A DNA stretch of 34,143 nt from a virus, in the IMG/VR virus record IMGVR_UViG_3300035670_000776, positions 1 to 34,143 of that record; one strand, 5' to 3'. Within the stretch, counting starts at the first letter, position 1. Each line of letters begins with the position of its first letter. The translations under genes were made by a program, and so were the position numbers. Below, piece after piece: positions 21,676 to 28,820 of this stretch. The notes below the pieces were generated by a model. That model saw nothing but the letters and a program-made list of their open reading frames with translations. It made no database searches and was not told where the DNA came from.

Positions 21676-22592
21676 ACATTGGCGAAGTTATTGATAAATT
21701 AACAGTCAGCCAATCAACAGTTCAAGAATTTTATAACGAGGGGTATGGTCATGCAGAGTTTAAGGTTAAAGGTACGGATATATTTGCTGATGACTTGGTC
21801 AAGTATTTTAGTGAGGAAGTTCATAGTGGCAAATCGTTGGGCTGGATTAAGACGGAAGATAAATTCCGTGTTAGGTCTTCGGAATTAACAATTCTTACTG
21901 GTGTATCAGGTCATGGTAAGTCCATGTGGTTATCACAAGTTGTATTAGCTATGATGAAACAGAATACAAAATGTTTAATAGCGTCTTTAGAAATGAGACC
22001 TGTGCTTACATTGGCTCGTATGATTACCCAGGCATTAGGTTCACCAGAGCCAACAGATGATTACATACGTAAGTTTTGTGATAGAGCTAAAGACAAGTTA
22101 TATATATACGACCAAACAGGAAGTACTAAATCAGAAGACATGATTGCAACTCTGCACTATGGAAAGCATATATTGGGAGTTGAGGTATTTATTATTGACA
22201 GTCTTATGAAATTGGATGATGTTTCTGAAGAGTCACTAGATGCACAGAAAAGATTGACAAACAGTTTAGCGGTCATAGCACGTGATTTACAAGTAAGTAT
22301 TTTTTTAGTAGCACATACTAGAAAACTTAAAGATGAGTCAGAGATACCAGACGCTACAAACATTATGGGAAGTTCGCATATTCGTAACTTATGTGATAAT
22401 ATTATTTGTGTATGGCGTAATAGATACAAAGAGAAATTAATAGAAGAAGGTAAGACTTCTGACGAAGAGTTAAAGATTATTCCAGATGCAAAGGTCTTTG
22501 TTCAGAAGCAGCGTAATGCACAATGGGAAGGTTCATTTAACTTTTGGTTTGACCAAAAAGGTTTACGATATAACGAGAGTCCACCAAGATGA
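21672..22592 (+). CDS. DnaB-like replicative helicase (RecA-fold)
   Basis: This 306-residue protein starts at ATG 21672 behind GGTGGAG and overlaps the initiator stop. The Walker A motif is GVSGHGKS (77-84) and the Walker B is VFIID (172-176). A helicase H3-like segment IFLVAHTRKLKDE and the DATNIMGSSHIRNLCDNIICVWRN motif complete the DnaB/T7 gp4 C-terminal type ATPase. No primase or zinc domain is present, so priming depends on the host or another gene. It should unwind DNA at the replication fork. Confidence 0.8.
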   Translation: MNIGEVIDKLTVSQSTVQEFYNEGYGHAEFKVKGTDIFADDLVKYFSEEVHSGKSLGWIKTEDKFRVRSSELTILTGVSGHGKSMWLSQVVLAMMKQNTKCLIASLEMRPVLTLARMITQALGSPEPTDDYIRKFCDRAKDKLYIYDQTGSTKSEDMIATLHYGKHILGVEVFIIDSLMKLDDVSEESLDAQKRLTNSLAVIARDLQVSIFLVAHTRKLKDESEIPDATNIMGSSHIRNLCDNIICVWRNRYKEKLIEEGKTSDEELKIIPDAKVFVQKQRNAQWEGSFNFWFDQKGLRYNESPPR

Positions 22593-22768
22593 CAATAAAT
22601 GAATTTATAAAGCAATGCAAAAAAGTATTCGGGGATGACATTCAATACAAAGCAACTTCTAAAGACGGACAAGTATTTAAAACGAAAGGATGGAGAGATG
22701 ATAAAGTTCAATTTCAACTTAACAAGAATGAATTTACCAATTTTAATAACGAAACTAAAAGAACTTGA
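22589..22768 (+). CDS. small protein, unknown
   Basis: A 59-residue basic protein (MTINEFIKQCKKVFGDDIQYKATSKDGQVFKTKGWRDDKVQFQLNKNEF...). The start overlaps the helicase stop (ATGA) and the end overlaps the NinB gene by 71 nt in another frame. The overlap is long, but both have ribosome binding sites. Function unknown. Confidence 0.4.
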   Translation: MTINEFIKQCKKVFGDDIQYKATSKDGQVFKTKGWRDDKVQFQLNKNEFTNFNNETKRT

Positions 22769-23084
22769 TTTTAGTAAAGTTTGGAAAGTGCAAGTGACTG
22801 AACGTAAACCCATAAGAAATTTGAGCCAAAATGATTTATACTGGACATTACTTGAAGGCTTATCAGACTATTTAGGGTATACTAAAGATGAGTTACATGA
22901 GCTTATGAAATATAAATACCTTAAATATGCTAAAGAAATAGCTGGTCAACCGGTAGTGGTTGTTCCTTCAACTTCTGATTTAGATACAGCTCAATTTGCT
23001 GAGCTTATTGAAAATGTATTAAGATTTGCTAACGAATATGGATGCTCATTTCAAGATGGTTTACCGCAATACGAAACTAATTAA
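22698..23084 (+). CDS. ninB: NinB-type recombination mediator
   Basis: A 128-residue protein starting at 22698 with AAGGA seven bases upstream. The sequence WKVQVTERKPIRNLSQNDLYWTLLEGLSDYLGYTKDELHELMKYKYL, and later TSDLDTAQFAELIENVLRFANEYGC, is the NinB (lambda Orf) pattern. Lambda NinB binds ssDNA and stands in for RecFOR. Its presence agrees with a separate recombination operon on the other strand. The next gene overlaps by 29 nt. Confidence 0.85.
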   Translation: MIKFNFNLTRMNLPILITKLKELDFSKVWKVQVTERKPIRNLSQNDLYWTLLEGLSDYLGYTKDELHELMKYKYLKYAKEIAGQPVVVVPSTSDLDTAQFAELIENVLRFANEYGCSFQDGLPQYETN

Positions 23085-23337
23085 ATTATTAAGAGAATTA
23101 CCTTGTCAGCATTGTGGCATAGAGTCTGAAACAGTTTGTGCTGCACACCGTAATGAGGGAAAGGGCATGGGAATTAAAGTGTCAGACTCATTATGTGCAG
23201 CATTATGTATAGAGTGCCATGTTAAACTTGATAATGGTAAAGAGCTTACAAAAGAAGAACGTAGAGACATGTGGAATAGAGCATATATTAAAACTATGCA
23301 ATATCTTTTTGAACATGACATGATAGGAGTAAAATAA
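23056..23337 (+). CDS. YbcO/DUF1364-type HNH nuclease
   Basis: A 93-residue protein with CQHCGIESETVCAAHRNEGKGMGIKVSDSLCAALCIECHVKLDNGKELTKEERRDMWNRAYIKT. This matches DUF1364 (YbcO, lambda-nin-region nuclease): a CxxC pair, an AHxNxxxGKGMGIKxxD core and a CxxCH pair which bind metal. The ATG at 23056 is chosen since an earlier one (23026) lies deep inside NinB. NinB and a YbcO/Rap-type nuclease are neighbours in lambdoid phages too. Confidence 0.8.
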   Translation: MVYRNTKLIKLLRELPCQHCGIESETVCAAHRNEGKGMGIKVSDSLCAALCIECHVKLDNGKELTKEERRDMWNRAYIKTMQYLFEHDMIGVK

Positions 23338-23547
23338 ATGGGTAAAGGCTCTGGAAGAAGACCATTGTTAATTTCTGAACAAGAAGCACAAGACAACTGG
23401 GATAAGATATTCAAAAAAGAAAAGAATAGTCCTGATATATCACCACATGCTTATGAATACGAACTTAATAAGTCTACCGGTAATGTAGAGAAAAGATTTA
23501 AAGACGGAACATCTAAACCTAACGAAAGTCAATTTGATGGCAACTAG
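23338..23547 (+). CDS. small conserved-type protein (MGKGSGRRP start)
   Basis: A 69-residue protein: MGKGSGRRPLLISEQEAQDNWDKIFKKEKN ... GNVEKRFKDG. The MGKGSxRRP...I..E....NWDxIF pattern is widespread in tailed phages, without known function. ATG directly follows the YbcO stop, after AGGAG. Overlaps the next gene by 11 nt. Confidence 0.65.
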   Translation: MGKGSGRRPLLISEQEAQDNWDKIFKKEKNSPDISPHAYEYELNKSTGNVEKRFKDGTSKPNESQFDGN

Positions 23548-23854
23548 CCCAACGCAGTTAAGTCTTAAAAAATTACGAGAAGAAGGATACCTTGTTGATG
23601 TTGTAGAGAAATGGATACCTGGTGCGAATATAAGAAAAGACCTCTATGGCTTCGGAGACCTCTTATGTTTAAAAGGAAAAGAAACTTTAGTTGTGCAAAC
23701 AACAACCGCAGGTAACATGAGTGCTAGATGTAAAAAGATAGCAGACCACGAAAACGTAGGTGCAGTTCGTGAAGCTGGTTGGACTATTCATGTGCATGGT
23801 TGGCATCAAGATGATAAGAAAAAATGGCATTGTAAAGTTAAGGATGTATCGTGA
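23537..23854 (+). CDS. PD-(D/E)XK-like nuclease-fold protein (resolvase-like)
   Basis: A 105-residue protein: SPTQLSLKKLREEGYLVDVVEKWIPGANIRKDLYGFGDLLCLKGKETLVVQTTTAGNMSARCKKI. The order helix, YLVDVVEKW, GFGDLL, LVVQTT is that of a small PD-(D/E)XK domain, with Asp in GFGD and a Gln in place of the usual E/D-x-K, as in some resolvase-like phage proteins. The ATG at 23537 is preferred to TTG 23534. It may cleave branched DNA; catalytic integrity is uncertain. Confidence 0.55.
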   Translation: MATSPTQLSLKKLREEGYLVDVVEKWIPGANIRKDLYGFGDLLCLKGKETLVVQTTTAGNMSARCKKIADHENVGAVREAGWTIHVHGWHQDDKKKWHCKVKDVS

Positions 23855-24201
23855 ATACCAGAGAAAAAATACTAGCTTACCTTACAGAGCCTAAAGCTAT
23901 AAAAGATATAGCAGCACATGTAGATGGCAATTACAATACTATTAAAAACTTGCTTGTCACCATGAAGATGGAAGGTCATATACACGCATTCAAAGATAAA
24001 GATAATAGACTTATGCACTATTACATTCCACAGCCACATCCGCTACAAGGTATATTTGGACACACAGCAAACTTTACAGAAGACCAGATAAAAGGCGTCA
24101 TAAGCCATAACGCAGATGATGCTAAACATAACCTTCAACAAAAAACTACACAAGAAACATTTGGGCAAAGCGTAGCTTATACGCTAACACAATATGACTG
24201 A
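23851..24201 (+). CDS. winged-helix DNA-binding protein
   Basis: A 116-residue protein from a GTG start overlapping the preceding stop (GTGA). Residues 1-60 (TREKILAYLTEPKAIKDIAAHVDGNYNTIKNLLVTMKMEGHIHAFKDKDNRLMHYYI) form a clear winged helix, with a turn helix (AIKDIAAHVD), a recognition helix (YNTIKNLLVTM) and a wing. Likely a phage regulator; targets unknown. Overlaps the next gene by 8 nt. Confidence 0.6.
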   Translation: MNTREKILAYLTEPKAIKDIAAHVDGNYNTIKNLLVTMKMEGHIHAFKDKDNRLMHYYIPQPHPLQGIFGHTANFTEDQIKGVISHNADDAKHNLQQKTTQETFGQSVAYTLTQYD

Positions 24202-25012
24202 CCCATTTAAGATTATAGAACCAACGGTCATTAGCTTTAGTGGTGGTCGCACATCTGCCTATATGTTGTGGAGAGTATTACAAAGCAATAATGGTTTACC
24301 ATCTGACGCTATAGTTTGTTTTGCTAATACAGGCAAAGAGGAAGAAGCCACACTTAAATTTGTTAATGATTGTGAATTGAATTGGAATATTCCTATTCAT
24401 TGGTTAGAGTATAGAAGTGTTAAAGAATTTGCAAAGGTGGATTATAAAACTGCTAGTCGTAATGGAGAACCTTTTGAGGCTATCATTAAAGACCGCAAAA
24501 TGCTTCCTAATGTTAGGGCTAGATTTTGCACAGAAGAATTAAAAGTTAGAACTATTCATAGATACCTTTTAACTTTAGGATGGACTGACAGATTAAATAT
24601 GATTGGCATAAGAGCTGACGAAGGTCGTAGAGCAGCTAAAATGAAGTCTAGGGGTAAGGGTGAAGAACCTATAATGCCTTTATATACAGCTAAAATATCT
24701 AAACCAGAAGTGTTAGAGTTTTGGAATAATAATCCATTTGATTTAGAGTTGCCTATCATTGATGGAGAAACAATAGGTGGTAATTGTGATTTATGTTTTT
24801 TAAAGTCATTGCCTAAGATACTTACTTTAATTCAACAAAAGCCAGATAGAGCTACATGGTGGGCAAAACAAGAAGAGTATGCAAAATCAATTACAGACGG
24901 TGATGGAAATAAATTTAGAATTGATAGACCTAAATATGCAGATATTCATAACTTTGTAGATAAGCAAGAAAATATGTTTGATGACTCAATAGAATGTTTT
25001 TGTGGAGACTAA
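24194..25012 (+). CDS. PAPS reductase-like PP-loop protein
   Basis: A 272-residue protein with the PP-loop SFSGGRTSA (14-22), then VCFANTGKEEEATLKFV, MLPNVRARFCTEELKVRTIHRYL and IGIRADEGRRAAKM, as in the PAPS-reductase/DndC superfamily. C-terminal Cys clusters GGNCDLCFLKS and ECFCGD could hold a metal or Fe-S centre. Phage versions are common, and may act in sulfur transfer to DNA or RNA or in nucleotide chemistry rather than sulfate reduction. No DndABDE partners are present. Confidence 0.7.
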   Translation: MTDPFKIIEPTVISFSGGRTSAYMLWRVLQSNNGLPSDAIVCFANTGKEEEATLKFVNDCELNWNIPIHWLEYRSVKEFAKVDYKTASRNGEPFEAIIKDRKMLPNVRARFCTEELKVRTIHRYLLTLGWTDRLNMIGIRADEGRRAAKMKSRGKGEEPIMPLYTAKISKPEVLEFWNNNPFDLELPIIDGETIGGNCDLCFLKSLPKILTLIQQKPDRATWWAKQEEYAKSITDGDGNKFRIDRPKYADIHNFVDKQENMFDDSIECFCGD

Positions 25013-25342
25013 ATGATTAGTATGGAACGCTTATTGTCCATTCTGGATGATTGGGCTTTGTGGATGAAGTCGGATAATCATAAGCTAGGTTATCCATCTA
25101 AGAGCATAGGCATGTCATCTGGTGGAGAAAGCACGAGTGAAGCGTTTGAAGAGATGTGTTCTGCCCAAGATATGTCTAATGTTAGAACCATACACGCTAT
25201 TGTGCACAGCTTAGAACAAGGACAACAAGACGCTATTTATGCTAAATACTTAGGTGCTAAACCACCTTTAGCCTTTTACTGGCAATTAGATATGGCATAC
25301 GATAACTTGCTTACGATTGCAGAAAGACGAATAAACGCATAA
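25013..25342 (+). CDS. Q-like late antiterminator candidate
   Basis: A 109-residue protein (MISMERLLSILDDWALWMKSDNHKLGYPSKSIGMSSGG...) with GGAG six bases upstream. The opening LLxxWxxWxxxxxxxLGYPxxS and a following helical region (VRTIHAIVHSLEQGQQDAIYAKYLG) resemble the small Q-type antitermination family of lambdoid phages. Context argues strongly for it: a strong promoter and then an intrinsic terminator follow at once, with the late genes beyond. In that arrangement Q loads onto RNA polymerase at the late promoter. Confidence 0.55.
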   Translation: MISMERLLSILDDWALWMKSDNHKLGYPSKSIGMSSGGESTSEAFEEMCSAQDMSNVRTIHAIVHSLEQGQQDAIYAKYLGAKPPLAFYWQLDMAYDNLLTIAERRINA

Positions 25343-25347
25343 TGTTG

Positions 25348-25377
25348 TTGAACAGATATAGCAAAGTATGCTATAAT
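25348..25377 (+). promoter_or_regulatory. late promoter (extended -10)
   Basis: TTGAAC (25348-25353), an 18-nt spacer, then TGCTATAAT, giving a perfect extended -10 with TATAAT at 25372-25377. Transcription would start near 25384. It stands between the Q-like gene and the late block. Confidence 0.75.
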
Positions 25378-25423
25378 ACTACTTGTTGGACAACTCCTGT
25401 CCGTTAATAACGTAATCCCACAA

Positions 25424-25465
25424 AAGCCTGACCATACTCTCTCCTTGGTTGGGCTTTTTCTTTTT
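25424..25465 (+). terminator. intrinsic terminator in the late leader (tR'-like)
   Basis: AAGCCTGACCA (25424-25434) pairs with TGGTTGGGCTT (25446-25456), 11 pairs including two G.T, around an 11-nt loop, then TTTTTCTTTTT. It is a canonical rho-independent terminator lying about 50 nt after the late start and just before the first late gene. Confidence 0.8.
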
Positions 25466-25630
25466 ATGAAACTATCTATTTGCGAACAATGTGGTGAACC
25501 ATTTGACTTCACCGAGTATAGCTTGTGTAATGATTGCAGATATGACCATAGATTTATTAAGTTAAGGAAAGATGATGAAAGCCAAGACCAAAGCATCAAA
25601 AAAAATCAGCAAAGTGATGAAAGAGTTTAA
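25466..25630 (+). CDS. small zinc-finger-like protein
   Basis: A 54-residue protein (MKLSICEQCGEPFDFTEYSLCNDCRYDHR...) with a CxxC pair, CEQC and CNDC, spaced as in a small zinc finger. The ATG abuts the T-run of the late terminator, so its expression would need read-through. No clear ribosome binding site. Its end overlaps the next gene by 59 nt in another frame. Confidence 0.5.
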   Translation: MKLSICEQCGEPFDFTEYSLCNDCRYDHRFIKLRKDDESQDQSIKKNQQSDERV

Positions 25631-25742
25631 AGCAGGTAAGTTGCATAGTGGTTCTAAAAAAGGTCCAGTAGTAAAATCTAAAGCTCAAGGATTGGCAATC
25701 GCACTTAGCGAAGCTGGTCTATCTAAAAAGAAAGGTAAATAA
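25572..25742 (+). CDS. DUF6496-type lysine-rich protein
   Basis: A 56-residue protein with AAGGAAAG in front: KISKVMKEFKAGKLHSGSKKGPVVKSKAQGLAIALSEAGLSKKKGK. The VMxEFKxGxLxSGSKKGPVVKxxxQAxAIALSEAG motif is DUF6496, common in environmental phages and some bacteria. It is small, strongly basic and likely DNA- or RNA-binding. First of a run of four lysine-rich genes. Confidence 0.7.
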   Translation: MMKAKTKASKKISKVMKEFKAGKLHSGSKKGPVVKSKAQGLAIALSEAGLSKKKGK

Positions 25743-25744
25743 TT

Positions 25745-25888
25745 ATGCCAATGGTAAAAACAAAAAGTGGAGTTAAAGCATTTCCTTATACAGCAAAAGG
25801 TAAAATGGAAGCTAAAGAATACGCAAAGAAAACAGGCAGCAAAATGGCTGCTAAACCTATGAAAAAGGCAGCTAAACGTGGCAAATAA
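25745..25888 (+). CDS. lysine-rich small protein
   Basis: A 47-residue very basic protein: MPMVKTKSGVKAFPYTAKGKMEAKEYAKKTGSK ... KKAAKRGK. The middle KxFPYTxxGxxxAxxYAKKTG is a repeated theme among small phage basic proteins. Directly after DUF6496; overlaps the next gene by 11 nt. May help condense DNA. Confidence 0.55.
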   Translation: MPMVKTKSGVKAFPYTAKGKMEAKEYAKKTGSKMAAKPMKKAAKRGK

Positions 25889-26033
25889 GCCAGGTCTCTA
25901 TAGTAATATCGCTGCTAAACGTGCTAGAATAAAAGCAGGTTCAGGTGAGAAGATGCGTAAGGTAGGTTCTAAAGGTGCACCTACAGCTATGGCATTTAAA
26001 CAATCAGCAAAGACAGCTAAGAAAAAGAAATGA
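25878..26033 (+). CDS. lysine-rich small protein (MANKPGLYSNI type)
   Basis: A 51-residue basic protein from a GTG start: ANKPGLYSNIAAKRARIKAGSGEKMRKVGSKGAPTAMAFKQSAKTAKKKK. The GLYxNIxxKRxRIKAGSGExMRKxGxKGAPT pattern recurs in aquatic phages. Its stop overlaps the next ATG (ATGA at 26030). Likely nucleic-acid binding; function unproven. Confidence 0.6.
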   Translation: MANKPGLYSNIAAKRARIKAGSGEKMRKVGSKGAPTAMAFKQSAKTAKKKK

Positions 26034-26326
26034 GTGCAGCTTGGCAAAAGAAAGCTGGTAAGAACCCTAAAGGCGGTTTAAACGCTAAAGGTCGTGCCTC
26101 TTACAATAAAGAAACAGGTGGCAATCTAAAAGCACCAGTCAAGTCAGGTGATAATCCTAGACGTGCATCATTCTTAGCTCGTATGGGTAATATGCCAGGA
26201 CCAGAACGCAAACCTAACGGTGAACCAACAAGATTATTACTATCCCTAAAAGCATGGGGAGCATCTAGTAAAGCAGATGCAAAAGCAAAGGCAAAGAATA
26301 TTAGTTCACGCAACAAAAAGAAGTAA
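26030..26326 (+). CDS. DUF6321-type basic protein
   Basis: A 98-residue protein, AWQKKAGKNPKGGLNAKGRASYNKETGGNLKAPVKSGDNPRRASFLARMGNMPGP ... PTRLLLSLKAWGASSKADAKAKA. This is the DUF6321 pattern (GKNPxGGLNxKGRxSY ... RRxSFxARMGxMPGP ... LxxWGxxSKxxA). Very basic and Gly/Pro-rich. Last of the lysine-rich cluster. Confidence 0.75.
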   Translation: MSAAWQKKAGKNPKGGLNAKGRASYNKETGGNLKAPVKSGDNPRRASFLARMGNMPGPERKPNGEPTRLLLSLKAWGASSKADAKAKAKNISSRNKKK

Positions 26327-27033
26327 TGGTAAAACTAGATATATATGTAGGATATGATGGCAAGGTAGAACCAATTGCTTATCATAACTTTTGCCAGTCA
26401 GTTATAGAGAAGTCATCTATACCGGTAAGTTTTACACCATTAGCACTAAACACTTTAAAAGATTACAAAGAAACACATACAGACGGTAGTAACGCATTTA
26501 TCTACTCACGCTTTCTAGTGCCATATCTAAATAACTTTAAAGGTATCGCACTATTCGTAGATGGCGATATGATATGCAGAACAGATATAGCAGAGATACT
26601 AGCTAACTTTGATACAGACGAAGCAATTAAGGTAGTCAAGCATCATTACCAAACAAAGCATCCTGTTAAGTACTTGGGTGCAAAGAACGAAGACTATCCC
26701 AAAAAGAACTGGTCAAGCGTTATGTTATGGAACTGCTCACATTGGTTAAACCGCCAGCTAACGCCTAGGTTTATTCAAGAAAAAACAGGCAAATACCTAC
26801 ACAGGTTTGAATGGCTCAAGTATCCAGAAGAACAAGTAGGTAAGCTAGACGAAACATGGAACTGGCTAGTAAGTGAACAGGAATATAATCCTGACGCAAA
26901 GCTAGTCCACTATACCATTGGTAGCCCATGCTTTAAAGACTACCAAGACTGTGACTACTCAGACGAGTGGTTCGATACCTATAAACGAATGATATATCCA
27001 CTTAAGGGTAACAACAAAGAATCAGAACTATAA
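26326..27033 (+). CDS. glycosyltransferase (GT8-like, GT-A fold)
   Basis: This 235-residue protein begins KLDIYVGYDGKVEPIAYHNFCQSV and has FVDGDMICRTDIAEIL (DGD at 79-81, a DxD metal site), then KNWSSVMLWNC and a C-terminal LVHYTIGSPCFKDYQ. These are GT8-type features. It would transfer a sugar from a nucleotide sugar to DNA, a virion protein or host envelope. No modified-base synthesis genes are seen. Coupled to the previous gene by TAATG. Confidence 0.7.
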   Translation: MVKLDIYVGYDGKVEPIAYHNFCQSVIEKSSIPVSFTPLALNTLKDYKETHTDGSNAFIYSRFLVPYLNNFKGIALFVDGDMICRTDIAEILANFDTDEAIKVVKHHYQTKHPVKYLGAKNEDYPKKNWSSVMLWNCSHWLNRQLTPRFIQEKTGKYLHRFEWLKYPEEQVGKLDETWNWLVSEQEYNPDAKLVHYTIGSPCFKDYQDCDYSDEWFDTYKRMIYPLKGNNKESEL

Positions 27034-27039
27034 CAGAGG

Positions 27040-27062
27040 GCAACCAACCTATTAGGAGTTGC
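27040..27062 (+). promoter_or_regulatory. small hairpin around the methylase RBS
   Basis: GCAAC (27040-27044) can pair with GTTGC (27058-27062); the Shine-Dalgarno AGGAG (27054-27058) lies at the foot of the right arm. With only five pairs this is weak, but it may tune methylase translation. Confidence 0.25.
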
Positions 27063-27068
27063 ATAACA

Positions 27069-28253
27069 ATGGAAATAATTAACAAGCCAATAGATTTATT
27101 AATACCTTATGCTAAAAACGCTAGGGTGCATGATGACGCACAAATAGCACAATTAGCTGGAAGCATAAAAGAGTTTGGCTTTAATAACCCAATACTGATA
27201 GACAAAGATAATGGCATTATAGCTGGTCATGGCAGAGTCATGGCGGCACGCAAGCTAGGCTTAACAGAAGTGCCTACTATATTGTTAGACCATTTAAACG
27301 AAACACAACGTAAGGCTTATATACTAGCCGACAATAGAATAGCTATAAACTCAACATGGGATAATGAAATGCTATCCTTAGAGCTAATGGATATAAAAGA
27401 TGATGTAAGTTTAGCTATGCTAGGCTTTAGCGTAGATGAGTTAGACGCATTACTTAACCCTACACAGCTAACAGATGGCTTAACAGATGAAGATGCTGTG
27501 CCAGATGTGCCTGAAGAACCTACAACAAAGCTAGGTGATATATACCAATTAGGTAACCATAGGCTAATGTGTGGCGATAGCACAAGTATAGATGCTGTAG
27601 AAAAGCTAATGGATGGTCAAAAAGCTGATATGGTATTTACTGACCCACCTTATGGTATGTTTTTAAATGCTGATTATTCAGATATGGGTGGCAAAAATTC
27701 CATGACTAAAAAATCAGGCAATAAATATGAACAAGTTATTGGCGACCATAATGACTTTACTCCTGAGTTAATTAATACAGTATTTGCTTGTTTTGATTAT
27801 TGCAAAGAAATATTTATGTGGGGTGCTGACTATTACGCAGAGTTGTTGCCAAAGAAAAATGAAGGTTCATGGGTAGTTTGGGACAAAAGAGGTGATGAGT
27901 CTGCTGACAAAATGTACGGAAGCACATTTGAATTATGTTGGTCTAAAGCTAGACACAAAAGAATGATGGCTAGAGTTAAATGGGCTGGTATATTTGGTAT
28001 GTCAAAAGAACATGACAAGAAACGTGTACATCCAACACAAAAGCCAGTTGAATTAATAACGTGGTTTTTTGATTATTTTAGCCTTAAAGATAAAACAAAT
28101 GTAGTTGATTTATATGGTGGCTCAGGTTCAACACTTCTTGCATCTGAAAAAGTTGGCAAGCACGCATTTGTAATGGAACTTGACCCAAAGTATTGTGATG
28201 TTATAATAAAACGCTGGGAAGACTTTACAGGTAAAAAGGCGGTGTTACTATGA
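27069..28253 (+). CDS. ParB-domain/DNA methyltransferase fusion
   Basis: This 394-residue protein has two parts. The N-terminal ParB/Srx-like domain (residues 1-110) has PYAKNARVHDDAQIAQLAGSI, ILIDKDNGIIAGHGRVMAARKLG and LADNRIA. The C-terminal beta-class methylase has motif IV DPPYG (192-196), then HPTQKPVELI and the SAM motif I region DLYGGSGSTLLASE (347-360). It would methylate adenine N6 or cytosine N4. There is no restriction partner, so protection from host restriction is likely. Confidence 0.85.
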   Translation: MEIINKPIDLLIPYAKNARVHDDAQIAQLAGSIKEFGFNNPILIDKDNGIIAGHGRVMAARKLGLTEVPTILLDHLNETQRKAYILADNRIAINSTWDNEMLSLELMDIKDDVSLAMLGFSVDELDALLNPTQLTDGLTDEDAVPDVPEEPTTKLGDIYQLGNHRLMCGDSTSIDAVEKLMDGQKADMVFTDPPYGMFLNADYSDMGGKNSMTKKSGNKYEQVIGDHNDFTPELINTVFACFDYCKEIFMWGADYYAELLPKKNEGSWVVWDKRGDESADKMYGSTFELCWSKARHKRMMARVKWAGIFGMSKEHDKKRVHPTQKPVELITWFFDYFSLKDKTNVVDLYGGSGSTLLASEKVGKHAFVMELDPKYCDVIIKRWEDFTGKKAVLL

Positions 28254-28453
28254 TATTCACAAGATGGTTAATAGTATTTAAACATGACAAAGCACCTGTA
28301 GATGAGTGCTTATATGTCCATAAAGCTAAGGCATTATCTAAACTAGATACATTACCTAACAAAAATAAGCTAGAAATTAAAGAAATGTCCTTAATGAACA
28401 AAGAGTTAGCTGAGTACTTAGCAGGTGGTATTCCAGCACTTTCGGAGTTATAA
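28250..28453 (+). CDS. small protein, unknown
   Basis: A 67-residue protein (MIFTRWLIVFKHDKAPVDECLYVHKAKALSKLDTLPNKNKLEIKEMSLMNKELAEYLAGG...). The start overlaps the methylase stop (ATGA), showing coupling. It has an N-terminal strand pair and a helical rest. No family recognised. It sits between the methylase and small terminase genes. Confidence 0.5.
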   Translation: MIFTRWLIVFKHDKAPVDECLYVHKAKALSKLDTLPNKNKLEIKEMSLMNKELAEYLAGGIPALSEL

Positions 28454-28463
28454 GGGGGTATAT

Positions 28464-28820
28464 ATGCAAGGTAAAGAACATATCCCTAGTGAAGAAAGCC
28501 AAAAGCTAGTAAGAACTTTAGCTGCTGTAGGTATAACCTATGAAGATATAGCTAATAAATTAGACATAAGCTCTGATACGCTAGTTAAGCATTATAAAAA
28601 GGATTTAGATAATGGTCGTGTAGACGCTAATGCTTCTATTGCACAAACGCTATTTCAGCAAGCTAAAGATGGTAATACAAGTGCTGCTATTTTTTGGTTA
28701 AAAACTAGGGCAAGATGGAAAGAAACACAAGCACATGAGGTTAGTGGTCCAGATGGACAAGCGTTGCCTGTAAGTATTGGGATTAACTTTGTTAAGCCAG
28801 ACGATAGCTCAATTTCCTGA
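28464..28820 (+). CDS. terS: terminase small subunit
   Basis: A 118-residue protein starting at 28464 behind AAGGGGG. Residues 15-45 (LVRTLAAVGITYEDIANKLDISSDTLVKHYKKDLD) are a helix-turn-helix. An oligomerisation helix pair (ANASIAQTLFQQAKDGNTSAAIFWLKTRARWKE) completes the usual TerS pattern. It recognises packaging sites and loads the large subunit, encoded next with 44 nt overlap. Confidence 0.75.
   Translation: MQGKEHIPSEESQKLVRTLAAVGITYEDIANKLDISSDTLVKHYKKDLDNGRVDANASIAQTLFQQAKDGNTSAAIFWLKTRARWKETQAHEVSGPDGQALPVSIGINFVKPDDSSIS

Noticed and set aside
27040-27062. Hairpin before the methylase as an operator for the ParB domain
   Set aside because: Only five pairs and no repeat of the site elsewhere that I could see; listed as a weak feature only.
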